A stretch of DNA of 64,000 bases. Source: Utricularia gibba (lineage: Eukaryota > Streptophyta > Magnoliopsida > Lamiales > Lentibulariaceae). The stretch is taken from NCBI GenBank assembly GCA_002189035.1, contig NEEC01000019.1, forward strand, positions 2,046,001-2,110,000, in the 5' to 3' direction. Every line of letters begins with the position of its first letter. The stretch's first letter is position 1. The position numbers were made by a program, and so were the translations under genes. The notes under the pieces were generated by a model. The model was not told where the DNA came from and did no database searches. It worked only from the letters and a program-made list of their open reading frames with translations. Shown piece after piece: positions 11,253 to 22,211 of this stretch.

Positions 11253-13837
11253 GAGGATGGGATCTGAGCAGGAGGCTGTAGCTACTCCAGGAATGGGAAT
11301 GGGAGCCCCGGTTCCCTTCCGCAGCCCATATGCGTGTGTGTGTATTAATTTTAGGGATAAGGCTAATCAGCTGGGCTGACGCATCAGCATCATCACAGCG
11401 GGAAAACCTTACAAGAAACGCTCCATGCTTCTTCTTCTTCTCCACCATAGTCAAGTCAATGCTCTTGGTCTCATCCCCATCTATTAACTGGCTCATAGAC
11501 CATCACATGTTGGAGTTAATTTGCATCTAGCAGAGCAGGGCAGAGCTGGTTGGAGAGATCATAAAGATCCTTTTTTTAATTGTTTGATTGTTGAGGAGTG
11601 ATGACAGTTATCATTATCGTCCATGGTCCTCATATTTACAGATACTATATATTGTGTATTAGATGAAATAAAAAGTAAATTTAATGAAAAGATAGTTAAA
11701 TTGCTCAAACTATGTTTAGATTTGTGCTCCAAAGATGTTTATGAATGATGTGATTTCTTCAAAATTTATCGATTAATTAAAAAGTTATATCCAAATTAAT
11801 AAAAAATACATTTTAAATACATACTATGATGTATTCAGTGTACCCAAAGATTTTTTTCTGTTATATTAAACAAAGTTTATGAATGAATCCGATGAAAGAT
11901 GGAGAAGACCAAGTGAGGATTCCTCCGACTCGTGTTGTTGGCGTTGCAGATGGAATCCGGTGATGAGGAGAGTGTTGCGTTGTGGGGGTCATTTATCTCA
12001 AAGCCCAACCGCAGGCCCATCTGAAAGAGGCCCTTTTTAAAATAATACACAAATATCTCAGCCTCTTTCAAGAGAAATAAATACTCCACCCTCCACCTTT
12101 CATATCCACTAGTACAAAAAGGCACAATAAAATAACAAAATGTGTCCACAGACAGCAAAGGTGCAACCGAATCAATCCTGTGTGTGTGTGGTATATTCTT
12201 TCGAGTGAGCAAATTGGAAATGTTTCATCCTTCCTATGCAACATAAAAGAAAATGAATACACTATGCTAATGATGATGCTTTTTTACAAGGATGATGATA
12301 ATTTGAAGTTATATAAGTTTTGAGGTTGAAATAAAAATGATGCTTCTCGTTTTTGTCCTCCTGGTCCATTCACAAAAATTGCCCCTCAAATGTACTAAAT
12401 GTCAATCTTGCTAACCAGGCAGGCAGGCTACTTCGGTCTCTTGAAGGGCGGCGGGATTTTACTTTATAAAATCATCATCGATTATCTACTGCAGCCCAAA
12501 AATAAATAAACAATGGAATTATTAATCCACATGTGCGAAGGCACGAGGGAATTATTTATTGTCAGCCATCGCATCGCATCCATGATTGGGTGGAGGGAGG
12601 GTTTATCTTGAAGTTTCTTCTGGTTCGTTCCGGACGTTAAATCATGGGCAAGTGCGACCCTGGCGATAGATAACCTTTCGCAAATCAGGGATTGGCGTGA
12701 GATCAGGTATAAAATTTACTGGGCTGGGAATCTGTTGAGAATCCATCCGATCCGATCCGATCCGATCCAATCCAATCCTTGAGATTTGACGGACGCTCTC
12801 GATTCACCAAACCCACTCTTTTTTTGTTAGACACATGAGCCACAAATGTGTGTCCGTCCTCCCACGAGTCTTTCCTAGACTTTTCAACGTGTCCCCTCCC
12901 CTTGGCTAGGCTTGGCTAGCGTGAGTGGAGATGGAGAATGGGAAAACTCACTTTTTTTATTTTACCAGGAGTTGGTAGTTTTCAGCATCAATTTTGGTTG
13001 GCTGCAGTAAATGGAGTAGGTTCCTCGCCAAACCTTTTCAGCATCCGATACATGGGGATGGGATGGGATCAAATGGATTCCCCCTTGGTGTGGAAGTGGA
13101 TGCTTTCTTTCTTACACAGGACAGGACAGGACAGAACAGGGTAACTCAATTTAGACACCCACAAGTCAAGTGTATTTGGAGTAGCTTCACCAATTGGTAT
13201 AGGGAATTGCCAGTGGACTCCGAGTAGGAAAAAAGGATCGTTGAACAGCAATCAGGAGGGCGATTAGACAGCGGATCCGACTGCGAAAAAGAAATCACGC
13301 TTGCTTTTTTCACGGGGGCGACACGACATTAGAAATCAAGGATCCACAAACCCAACACCGTAAATAGTAATAACCTGAGCGCAAGTTGGAGGGAGAGCTG
13401 GAAGTAAAAAAAAAAAAAAAAAAAAGCGATGGATGGGATGGGTTGACGCACCTGGGTAAATAAATAAATAAATAATTAGCTGGAGGGAGGGAGAAAGTTA
13501 CGGCAGGGATTTGGTTGCTAGTCCAGTCCAGTAAATACATCCATCAACAGCGACTAGCAGCTACCCCAAAATTATTGTTGCTCCTCCGATCCGGCCAACA
13601 CATCTATCTATTTTCCGAATCACTGTGATTTTGCAAATACTTGCAAGTAAAGGGAGCACAAAACAAAATAACATTTAATTGGGTAGTTTCGCATGACACC
13701 TCCGACGAGTGACAACCAGCCGGGCCATGCCATGCCATGCCATTATAGCAAGAATAAAAACATATGTAGGTTTGGTTCTGTGTGTGTCTCTCTCTCTCAC
13801 TCACTGTTGCTGCTGTACATTTGCCATTTGGGGACGA
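11253..13837. other. Spacer between PNGase A and the HIPP gene, rich in simple repeats
   Basis: No gene can be supported in 2.6 kb. It holds the PNGase A promoter (11253-11600), an AT-rich stretch at 11640-11880, and several short tandem repeats: (GATCC) at 12745-12778, (GGACA) near 13117-13140, a poly-A run near 13407-13424, (AAAT) near 13457-13473 and (CATGC) near 13725-13742. The right end is the HIPP 3' UTR. Confidence 0.5.
12745..12778. repeat. (GATCC)n pentanucleotide repeat
   Basis: Five-base units ATCCG/ATCCA repeat about seven times, with the last copies changed from GATCC to AATCC. One of several pentamer arrays in the window. Confidence 0.85.
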
Positions 13838-15338
13838 TCACATGACGGAGCATCCACTCGCGGTTTCCTCGCTCAACATCCCATCGTTGACATGGCCGGC
13901 TATGCCCGGCATCCCACGTACCGGATACGGATACCCCTGGTTTGGATACCCATGAGCTGGATGTTGATTGTGGCTGTAGTAACCCTGCTCCGGGTGGACG
14001 TACGTCACTGGCGGGGCCGGCGGCGGCGGAGCGTACTGCGTTGCCTGGATGGAGGTATTAAACCTCGGGTTGTACGGCATCGCGTAGTACGTGAAGGGGC
14101 TGCTGTAACCAGAATACGCCATTTTACTCATCTCCGCCTTTCTTCCTTTCTTGTCTCCTCCTCCTTCCTCCTCCTCATCTTCGTCTTCTTCTTCTTCTTC
14201 TTCTTCCTCCTCCTCCTCCTCGCCATCCCCTCCTCCTCTTCTGCGCCGCCTCTCTTATCCTCCGCCTTCTCTCCACCGCCCTCGTCTTTCTTCGGCGGAG
14301 GAACAATCTCAACGGGCCTTTTAAGCTTCTCCTCTAAGAACGAGGCCACTTCGTTCGGGTCCATTGTCCCCGTCACTGTGACCGAATTGTTCTCCAGATC
14401 AGGTGTTACCTTACTAACACCTGTTTTCAGAAACGAAGTCAGCCGGCAACCTTGTCATAGAGTCTTTACACCACGAAATCCACTCGTTAGCGCGAGGTAT
14501 ATACAGTTTCGTTACCGTAAAAGTTCTTGTAAATGGTGCGCTTGATCTTGCGAGCGCATCCTTGGCAGTGGAGTCTTATCATGTAGACTACGGTAGTGCT
14601 CACCGGCGGCTGAGCAAAAAATAATAAACAAACGGGAGTCACTGAAATGTTGTTTGAATAAGTGCGAAAATAAAGTACCTCTTTGGGTTTCTCCGCCGGC
14701 TTCTCCTCTGTTTTCTTCTCGGCGGCTTTCTTCTCTCCGCCGCCCAGCGGCGAGATGAGCACCACCGGCTTCCGGGTTTTGGCCTCGAGCTTCTCCCTGA
14801 CAGACTCTGGATCGACATTTCCGGTCACAATCAGCACGTTTTCCGCCGCGTTAGCCTTGGCATAATTGACACCTAACAAGAATCGGTCCAAAAGCAGCTG
14901 TCTCAAACAACTTGATTTCAAGTGTAATCAGAAGTGAGAACAACCCGTAACTAATAGCCTTCTCTGATTTAGACTAATCCTGCTACAGAATTTCGAATCA
15001 CCTTCAAAATTGGAAACGGCTCTTTGGACTTTCCGGGCGCATCCTTCACAGTGTAAATCAAGCTTCAAGACAACGACGATGGGCGCATCTTCCTTGTTCT
15101 TCTTCTTCTCCTCTTCACCTTCTTCGGCCTTGTCTTCAGCTTCCTTCGCCGACGCTACCCCCTCGTCGTCGTCTTCTTCTTCTTCTTCTTCTTCTTCTTC
15201 TTCCTCCCCTGATTCCTCTTCTACGCCTTGAGCGGCGACCTTCTTCTCTTCTTCAACTTTCTGAAAAAACAGAGCAACTGGAATCAAGCGGATGGAGTTA
15301 AATTGGCTTACAGAAGCTGAATCAGGTACCTCCCCCAT
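13838..15338 (-). CDS. HIPP: Heavy-metal-associated isoprenylated plant protein with two HMA domains (HIPP05/06/07 type)
   Basis: A metal-binding protein, probably membrane-tethered by a lipid. Five exons on the minus strand: 15330-15338, 15002-15260, 14679-14872, 14516-14609 and 13838-14420, about 379 residues. An acidic Glu/Asp-rich N-terminus coded by TCT/TCC repeats precedes the first HMA domain (LDLHCEGCARKV, continuing into GVNYAKANAAENVLIVTGNVD). A Lys/Glu linker leads to the second HMA domain (IRLHCQGCARKI, then the GTMDPNEV segment) and a Tyr/Pro-rich tail ending GCSVM, a CaaX farnesylation signal. Frame closure from the second HMA domain to the tail needs one base restored in the C4 run at 14227-14230; unrestored, the acidic linker becomes a run of Arg and Lys and stops before CSVM. 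The first exon codes only three residues. Similarity to Arabidopsis HIPP06 (At5g03380) is recalled. Confidence 0.88.
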
Positions 15339-16788
15339 GGTGGTACAACTTCAGCCTGCGGAAGGGCGAGAGATAGCAGCGCAGCAGCCGGGGGGCGGGG
15401 GCTTGCGAACACGTGTCGAGGGGGATAAGCAAGCCGTGGCATCAATTATATACACAAATACCCGGAATTTCTCGCAGGTGAAAACAAACCGGCATCGTGA
15501 TCGTCGGTGATGTCAGTAGGGGCCCACCACGAAGGGAAGGGAAGGGAAGAATAAGCCACAAGTTAAAAAAATGTGTATAAATCCCTTCCCTTGGTAGAGA
15601 AGAGCAGAGCAGAGCGCGATGTTTATTTGATCTACGCTAAATCGTGTTGCGTTTTTATAATCCGTGAGAGTTGGTTCATTTATTGGATCGGAATTTTGTA
15701 GTCCAAAGTGCCGATGAATTGAATATGCATGATTGCATCTCCATCCAAAACGGCTTTAAAAATCATTATCTCGGATACAGTTTTTTTAAAATTAATGGCA
15801 TAATCATAGGGCATGTTGGTTCATCCGGGTATAGGTTATATTTTGTGTTGTTTGATGCAAAAGACTTCTGTATAAAGAAAATATTTACTTTCAACTAAAC
15901 CTTTTTTCTTTTCTTTTCTTTTGTTTTCCAGAATTATTTGAAGGGTGGGTAAGGTCTTGTGTGCACCTCATATTCCAAAAGGCTTGGCCTTGGAGATATG
16001 CCATCCCACATGAAAATGTAATGTAATTATTTGGTGAGTCGGTTTCGATGGATGGAGAAATGGGCACATGGCTTCCTTTGTCTCCGTGCACTCCATGTGG
16101 ACCACCGGTGAGGTGAGGAAAGGAGGTGGAGGAGCCGGGGCTGGACTCTGGTCGGGGTCCCCTTCACGTTCCATCGCCATTTCACCTATTCACCGGACCG
16201 GGCCGGCCCGGACACTCAGCAATATATTTATTTACCCAACCCCCCCTCTATTCTATCCTCGTTTTATGTTCTTGTGTGTTTCGGATTTGAGGATGAGGGA
16301 AGGGAATGAATTATTGCAGTTGAGGTGGTGACTGGGGCCGGCCATGTCGCCCGCCTCAATTATTTGGATGCCCCCAACGCAAAAACAATGTTATCACGAC
16401 AGCCATCATCATAATTTCTGGGTTGCCAATAATCACCCTTGTAATGATGCCGCCTGACAGCGAAAGGCAAACGCCGGGCCGGGCCGGGCCGGGCCACACC
16501 CCTCCCTTGTTCGATCAATAGTCGCGTGCGTGTTAACGACTTGACTTCGGGGACCAGCCCGCTTTCGAAAAGAAGGCCCATTTCCAAGCTGTGAAGCCCA
16601 ATGAGCGGGAATTTCCTTCTGGTCACACCACCACCAAAAACATATGGACGCCACCCACATCCGTCCGTATCCACCCACCGTAGACCTCTCATAATCCTAA
16701 TTCTTATCTCAATTTTCAAGAAATTCTTCCCCCTTGAAAACCCCGTCGTTGAACAACAAGCACCTTCGGTTGAGGATTTGCTGGGATA
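15339..16788. other. Divergent spacer between the HIPP gene and the small unknown gene
   Basis: A shared upstream region of 1.45 kb for two genes pointing away from each other. No gene is supported. A (GGGCC) pentamer array lies at about 16471-16493. Bases 16560-16790 probably hold the promoter and leader of the plus-strand gene, with a GAAGGCCCAT/AAGCCCAAT pair (site II-like) near 16574-16602. Confidence 0.45.
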
Positions 16789-17569
16789 ATGTCCAAGAAA
16801 GGGGTTGCTGCCCTGCAACAAGATGTTCCATGGAGGGCTTCCTCCGGTCCCAAGCCTATACCCAAGATTCATCACTCTCCGATACTCCGCGTCCCTCAGA
16901 ACCCCCACTCCAACTACGCCATATCCGTTATGAAGGTATGTCGTTTCTCAACCGCTCATTTGAATTTTGGGGGTTTGTGTTAGGCGTCGACCCTCATTTC
17001 GGAGTCATGCTTCTTCTTGCGCAAAGATACCTGCTTTATCATCTTCATATGTTGGATTGCTGTGCATGTAGAATTTTGCGCCAAGGGTGAATTTTATGTT
17101 TCGGAATTTTGATGGTTATTGACTAGCTCTTTTCTTGTTGAACTTCCAGCATGCGGATCCTATTGGAAGTGGCCTGGGGAAAGAAGCGGTTATTGAAGCA
17201 GCAGGGCCAGATTGCATTGTGCCAGGGCAAGCTGCTCCTATCAAGTTACTTGGTCTTAAGGTGACCTTTCAGTTTCCTTTTTATGGCACGTCTGGTTCGC
17301 AAATTTCGAATTTGAATGTGCTCTGTGTTAATTAATACGTCCTCAAGGTATGGCCTATTGAAATGAACTTGAAGTTTATGGAACCTGTTGGTCGGGAGCT
17401 CAAATCCATTGGAAGGGTATACCCTCTGTCTTCAAACGTCGGGTATTCTGAGATTCCAAACCCTCAAAAAGTAGTAGTAGTTTCATCTTCTGTTTTTTTT
17501 TTCTTTTGCGGATGACAGATCATGGATTCAGCTGTGGAGCTTATGAACAAATCATTTATTGATCCCTGA
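16789..17569 (+). CDS. Small conserved plant protein of unknown function, about 125 aa
   Basis: Four exons: 16789-16935, 17150-17260, 17348-17416 and 17519-17569, with clean GT-AG sites and all introns in phase 0. The protein begins MSKKGVAALQQDVPWRASSG, has IPKIHHSPILRVPQNPHSNY, then H-A-D-P-I-G-S-G-L, IEAAGPDCIVPGQAAPIKLL, GLKVWPIEMNLKFMEPVGRE and ends MNKSFIDP. There is no signal peptide and no membrane segment; it is moderately basic with many Pro and Gly. I believe similar single-copy proteins occur across land plants, but I cannot name a function. The four-exon structure with perfect phase argues it is real. Confidence 0.75.
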
Positions 17570-18034
17570 CATGGTTGTCTGGACACCCTGCTTGCCATTT
17601 CGTTGGTAAGTTTCTCGGAGTTGTAATGAAACGAGGTTAGTTAGAATACAAAAGGATGCCATGGTGTTCTTGTAAGGAGTGGAGTAACGACCTATTCTGT
17701 GAGGAGATACCTGTTGTTTGAATAATGAAATTCCTTCTCGCTTTTCCTGCAGTAGTTTTTCTTTGACTGTAATGAGCAGTTTGCTATGGAAACTGCTCAT
17801 CTGTAACATGGGAATTGCTTGAAAGAATTCGGAGAATTACGAAATATCAAGGAAATCAGTATTGAATGAAATTTACATTTATTACAAGGTATCAGCTTCT
17901 CGCGCTGGACTTGATAATTTATCTGAGTTACAAACTTTCTTATTCATGTACAACTGTATAGGAATTGATTTCAAGTCTTCGCGCAAGAGAAGCAACACGT
18001 TCATTCAACCATGTATAATGATTTCAAGCACTTC
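17570..18034. other. Convergent spacer
   Basis: The 3' flanks of the small unknown gene (plus) and the RABC2 gene (minus) meet here. I see nothing else. Confidence 0.5.
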
Positions 18035-19126
18035 TTACTCGCAGCAACCACGGCTCTGAGTTGGGTTCTGTTCTTGGTTGGGTCTGAGTATGTTCCTCTT
18101 AACACTTAATCCTTCTTCAACAAGACTTGGCACCTCCAGTATCTGCAAAGAGCAGCATATGGATGATAGCATGTGAGGCGTCTCTATGTGAAGCTAGTCG
18201 GTTTTCCATCACAGATTTCCTAGTTTTTCTTTTCTTCGTACTACGAGGCAAGCATGTGTGTACCTTGAGGGCAAGCTGTTCGAAGCAGTGGTCGACGTTC
18301 ATGCGTGTTCTTGCGCTGCTTTCGAAGAACAGACATCCGAGCTCCTCGGCCAGGGACTGCCCCGCCTCTCGAGGCACAACTCGTTCAGATTCCTGAAACA
18401 CAACGACTCCCATGGTCGACAATTTTGCGGGTGAACATCAAAGAACAGGTACGCAAACCAACCATGTCAACTTTGTTTCCAACAAGCATCCTGACGCATT
18501 CCTTTTCTGTGGAGTACAGTTCCACTTCTCTTGCCCAAATTTCAGATACGTTTACAAATGTGTCTCTCCTAGTAACATCATAAACTGCCACACAACAAGT
18601 CGAACATCACCAGATATTTCCAAGGAGATGGAGTAAAAGGAATTTCTCTTCTTACCCAGGATGATCCCGTGTGCTCCTCTGTAGTATGAGCTTGTTAATG
18701 TTCTAAACCGCTCTTGCCCAGCTGCCATATGATTTGAAGTAAAAGCCGTTAGCCTTTGTTCATAAACAAAAAACCTCTAAAGTTCATCACTTATCCAGAT
18801 GACAAAACCCACCAGTATCCCAAATTGCGAGCTTCAAACGTTTCTCTCCTACTGTAAGAAACTTGATCTTAAAGTCCACACCTTCAGTAAAAAAAGAAAC
18901 ACAATTGGTCAGATGGAATACAGATCCCACTCACATTGGTGATATCGTACTCCCACAAATCAAGAAAAGGCGGATGATGTATATTACCAATGGTTGGAGC
19001 AGGTTCTTCAGCCCCGTTGGAATCGAAAGTGACGAGAAGGGTACTCTTTCCGACGCCAGAATCACCAATCAGCAAGATTTTGAACGACAAATCGTACTCG
19101 CTGGGTTCCACGCCGGAACTACCCAT
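18035..19126 (-). CDS. RABC2: Rab-family small GTPase, RABC2 (Rab18-like)
   Basis: A membrane-trafficking GTPase. Six exons on the minus strand: 18988-19126, 18813-18881, 18656-18721, 18463-18584, 18264-18392 and 18035-18142. They total 633 bases, 210 residues, the same length as I recall for Arabidopsis RABC2a. Motifs: P-loop GDSGVGKS (residues 21-28), effector [36 protein letters not shown] (guanine-binding NKxD) and SAR in FESSART. The last exon codes [19 protein letters not shown] and ends GCCE, a double-Cys geranylgeranylation signal. This last exon is easily missed because the preceding frame reads on through the intron to a false stop. RABC2a in Arabidopsis is reported to act with myosin XI on peroxisomes; the same role here is inference. 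Confidence 0.93.
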
Positions 19127-20061
19127 TCGTCCACTTTATTCAAAACGAGACTTGTAAATCGCGATTGGAAGACGAGCAAATCAAGAAGGTCCTGTTGGAC
19201 GTAGAGGCACATTGCTTGTATTGTACGAGAAGAATGGTGGTTGTATGACATGCAAACGTGATTCCTTCCTTCGCCTTCAGTGCGGAAATTCTCATTGCAC
19301 ACACCACTTTTATGATGCCAAGTGCCGGAGCACAAATTTGAAAATACACCGATGCAAACTTCATTCCTTCCTTCGCCCTCAAATTATAGACTAGAATCGG
19401 ATTGCAATCCGATTTTATAGAAATTTGATTATCATTATCTTAACTCAATTATTAAATAATATTTTTATAAAATTATTAAATTATACTAGAAAATATTAAA
19501 ATAATTTCAATAAATTAAAATTATTATATAACTTTTATCAGCTCTAATGATTTATAAAAAAATAACATAATGTGTAAAATGAATTTAAATCAAATAACAA
19601 TACAGAAATCAATAAACTCATTTTTTTTTTACAAAAGAAACCTTAAATTAATTTAAGTGGTATGTTATACAAATCCCAAATATTGACCTAATGATGAATT
19701 GAAAATTTGAAAATATAGTATAAATAAAATTTTTTCTATCAAATAAATTTATAAATTAAATTATATTTTATCATAAAATAAGTACGAACATAATTGACTA
19801 TAGTCGAATATAAGAAACTTGATTTGTAAAATAATAACTTTAAATAAAATATAATCTCGAAATTGCTATGGAGCTTTTGTTATTTTAATTGCAATATGGC
19901 GATCGTTTCCATGGTGAGGGGGATTAGGCCAACCTTAGAAACAATTTTATATTATAAATAATATGCAACTTGTGTGAAAGCTGAAACTCAACCGATAGAT
20001 GAGGGCGGGACGTTTCTGGAGGGGAGCGGGAGCCGTAGTTTCTTCTGGGCCCTCCCGGCCC
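19127..20061. other. AT-rich spacer between RABC2 and the minus-strand UGT
   Basis: Bases 19390-19870 are extremely AT-rich with no open frame. The left end is the RABC2 promoter and leader. Two similar short stretches (CTTCATTCCTTCCTTCGCCCTCA near 19358 and ATTCCTTCCTTCGCCTTCAG near 19261) form an imperfect direct repeat. Confidence 0.45.
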
Positions 20062-21555
20062 TCACTCATTGTTGTTCTTCATCGGGTGCTCCTCATACCG
20101 GAAATCTGTAACGTCTTCAATCAACGCCGTCATGTTGTTGTACGATGAGCCTCCTCTCTGCGTTGCCATTCTCGCCAATTTTCCAAGCTTTCGAGCTCGT
20201 TCTCTTCTCTCCCTCGCTTCTCCCCTTCTTCGTCCATAATATCTTCAATCACCTTCCTGATCTCATCGCTTCTTACTTGCAGTGGGACTCCAGTTTCCTC
20301 CCTCCGAAACCTAGCGGAACTTCAATCCCGCCTCTTATTCCTGTCTTGATCACATTCACAATCAGTTTTTCATTGCAGAACTGCTCCGCCAGCACCGGCC
20401 ACGTTATCATCGGCAATCCGGCGCTGATTCCTTCAATCGACGAATTCCATCCGCAGTGAGTGAGGAAGCACCCCACTGAAGGATGAGAAAGGATTAAGAC
20501 TTGGGTGCCCATCCTTTGACCAGGACACCTCTATCTTTGACTCTCTCCTCGTAGTTTTCGTCCAAGAGCCACTTTTTGAATTGCTCTGTTGGATCTCGTA
20601 TGACCCAGATGAAAGGGCGGTTTGATGATTCTAACCCTAGCCCTAGTTCCACCATCTGCGTTGTTGGAAGCTTCGCTAAGCTTCCGAGACAAACATATAT
20701 AACAGAGGATGGATTTCGAGAATCAAGCCATGTAAAGATTTGTCTTTTGCTTACGGAAGCTTTATTGCCCCTTAATTCCTTATCGGATTCATCTTTGTTG
20801 CAAAGAGATACTGGTCCAATACTCCAGATTTTCTTGCCTTTCAGCTTCCGGTACAACTTGATGTATTCCGGTTCAAGCTCTTCGAAAGTGTTCACAATTG
20901 TTCCAAATGAATCCTCATCATCCCGTCTCATTTCTTCTCTAACTTTAAGCCATCCGGGAGCCTCAACCTCCTCAGCAGTACCTCTAATCTGAGCTTTTGT
21001 CATTTCTATTCTGTCAGGGAAATTTGGAATGGCGAAGTACTCCATGTCTGAAGCAAAATCTTTGTATTCCCTTGAAGCCGTCACCACGAAATAGCAGAGA
21101 AGAGAAAAGCAGCAGAAACCATGAAATAGGATTCTGGGAATTTGCAAATTACGAGCAACTGTGGACCCCCAAGTGAACACCATATCAGCTATCAAGCAGC
21201 TAGGGCGTGGATCAAGTTGATACAGCAAATCTTGAACCTGATCTTTGAGCATGTGAATGGCTTTGAAGAACTTCAAAGCGTCTTCAGTTGAGGAAACCAT
21301 ATCGAAATTCTCACACCCTTCTTGCAACCCGGCTTCCACTGCTGGAAAATTCAAGTACACGACGCGAATGGTTGAACCAGAAGAAAGAACAGCACGATCA
21401 ATAAAAGGTTTCACTCTGTCTGCGTTTTTGGGTGTGAGCAAAATGGTGACCATGGAGTTGAAGTTCGCTAGTAGTCTAGAGATATCAACCATGGGAATCA
21501 TGTGGCCATGCGCCATGAAAGGAAGAAGCACAAAGTGAGGAGAATGATTCTCCAT
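20062..21555 (-). CDS. UDP-glycosyltransferase, UGT73-like (group D), three frameshifts as written
   Basis: A small-molecule glycosyltransferase using a UDP-sugar, single exon, about 498 residues once frames are joined. The start is ATG at 21555 ([20 protein letters not shown]); the longer upstream frame begins with TTG. The acceptor-side His lies in [10 protein letters not shown]. The C-terminal PSPG box is split: GVLVKGWAP ends one frame and [20 protein letters not shown] opens the next, with WPVLAEQF at its end; the final Gln suggests UDP-glucose preference. The three one-base losses are at about 20503-20505 (G3), 20284-20286 (G3) and 20205-20215. After joining, the frame runs to a stop at 20062-20064 through an [16 protein letters not shown]-like end. 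It forms a divergent pair with the UGT at 22212. It may be a pseudogene, but error is likelier because the ends are conserved. Confidence 0.87.
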
Positions 21556-22211
21556 TGACTGCAATGAAGTTCAGTTTGTATTTCTTTTTGGTGGCTGGCC
21601 GTCTATTTATTTGTGCAAATAGTTCTAGAAAGCATTGCATAGCATACTGTGATGTCACGGCATATGGCAGCCGATTTGGAACCATATAATTTCGGGCATG
21701 AAATAGGGACCACTAGACAGGCACTTGGATTTGGCTGATTAAAAGATCACGAGTGTTGGCATTGTGAGGGATAGCTGAAAAATTGTGCAAGGAAGTGAAG
21801 GCGAGATCATTGGAAGTTTCTTCTGTGATCGCTCGAGGCATTCAAAAGCTCATTGCTTCCTGTATGGAGGAAGTGCTCTCAACGTAGAAGAATCAAAATT
21901 GACATCTTTTTGACAGAAAGCGTGTGTTACCTTATCTTTGTGATGCTGAATTCATGCAACAAGGCACGCAAAAAGGTGTGGGGGCCAGGGGAGGCCGAAG
22001 ACTTGCTGTTCTTCTGGACTAAAAAAAATAGAAAATCTTCTACGTGCCACAAAGACAACCAGATGGGGAAATTTCTTCTTTGGAACCTCTTGTTACTTGC
22101 ACAGGAACTTGGGTGACACGCAACTTGGGAGCCACACTTTCTCCGGTTTCTACCCATCTATAAACAAGCTCTCCATAACTTCATCGTCTCAAGCTCACAC
22201 ACTGCCCTCCA
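21556..22211. promoter_or_regulatory. Shared divergent promoter region of two UGT genes
   Basis: 656 bases separate the two start codons, so the promoters must overlap or abut. The minus-strand gene has its leader directly upstream of 21555. On the plus strand, TATAAAC at about 22159-22165 lies 47 bases before the ATG at 22212 and could be a TATA box. Co-regulation is an inference. Confidence 0.45.

Noticed and set aside
13709-14545. Plus-strand frame of 278 codons over the HIPP gene
   Set aside because: It is antisense to HIPP exons; its Ser/Leu/Phe runs are the mirror of the acidic repeat codons.
16360-16908. Minus-strand frame of 182 codons in the HIPP upstream spacer
   Set aside because: Contains the GGGCC array and overlaps exon 1 of the plus-strand small gene; no domain.
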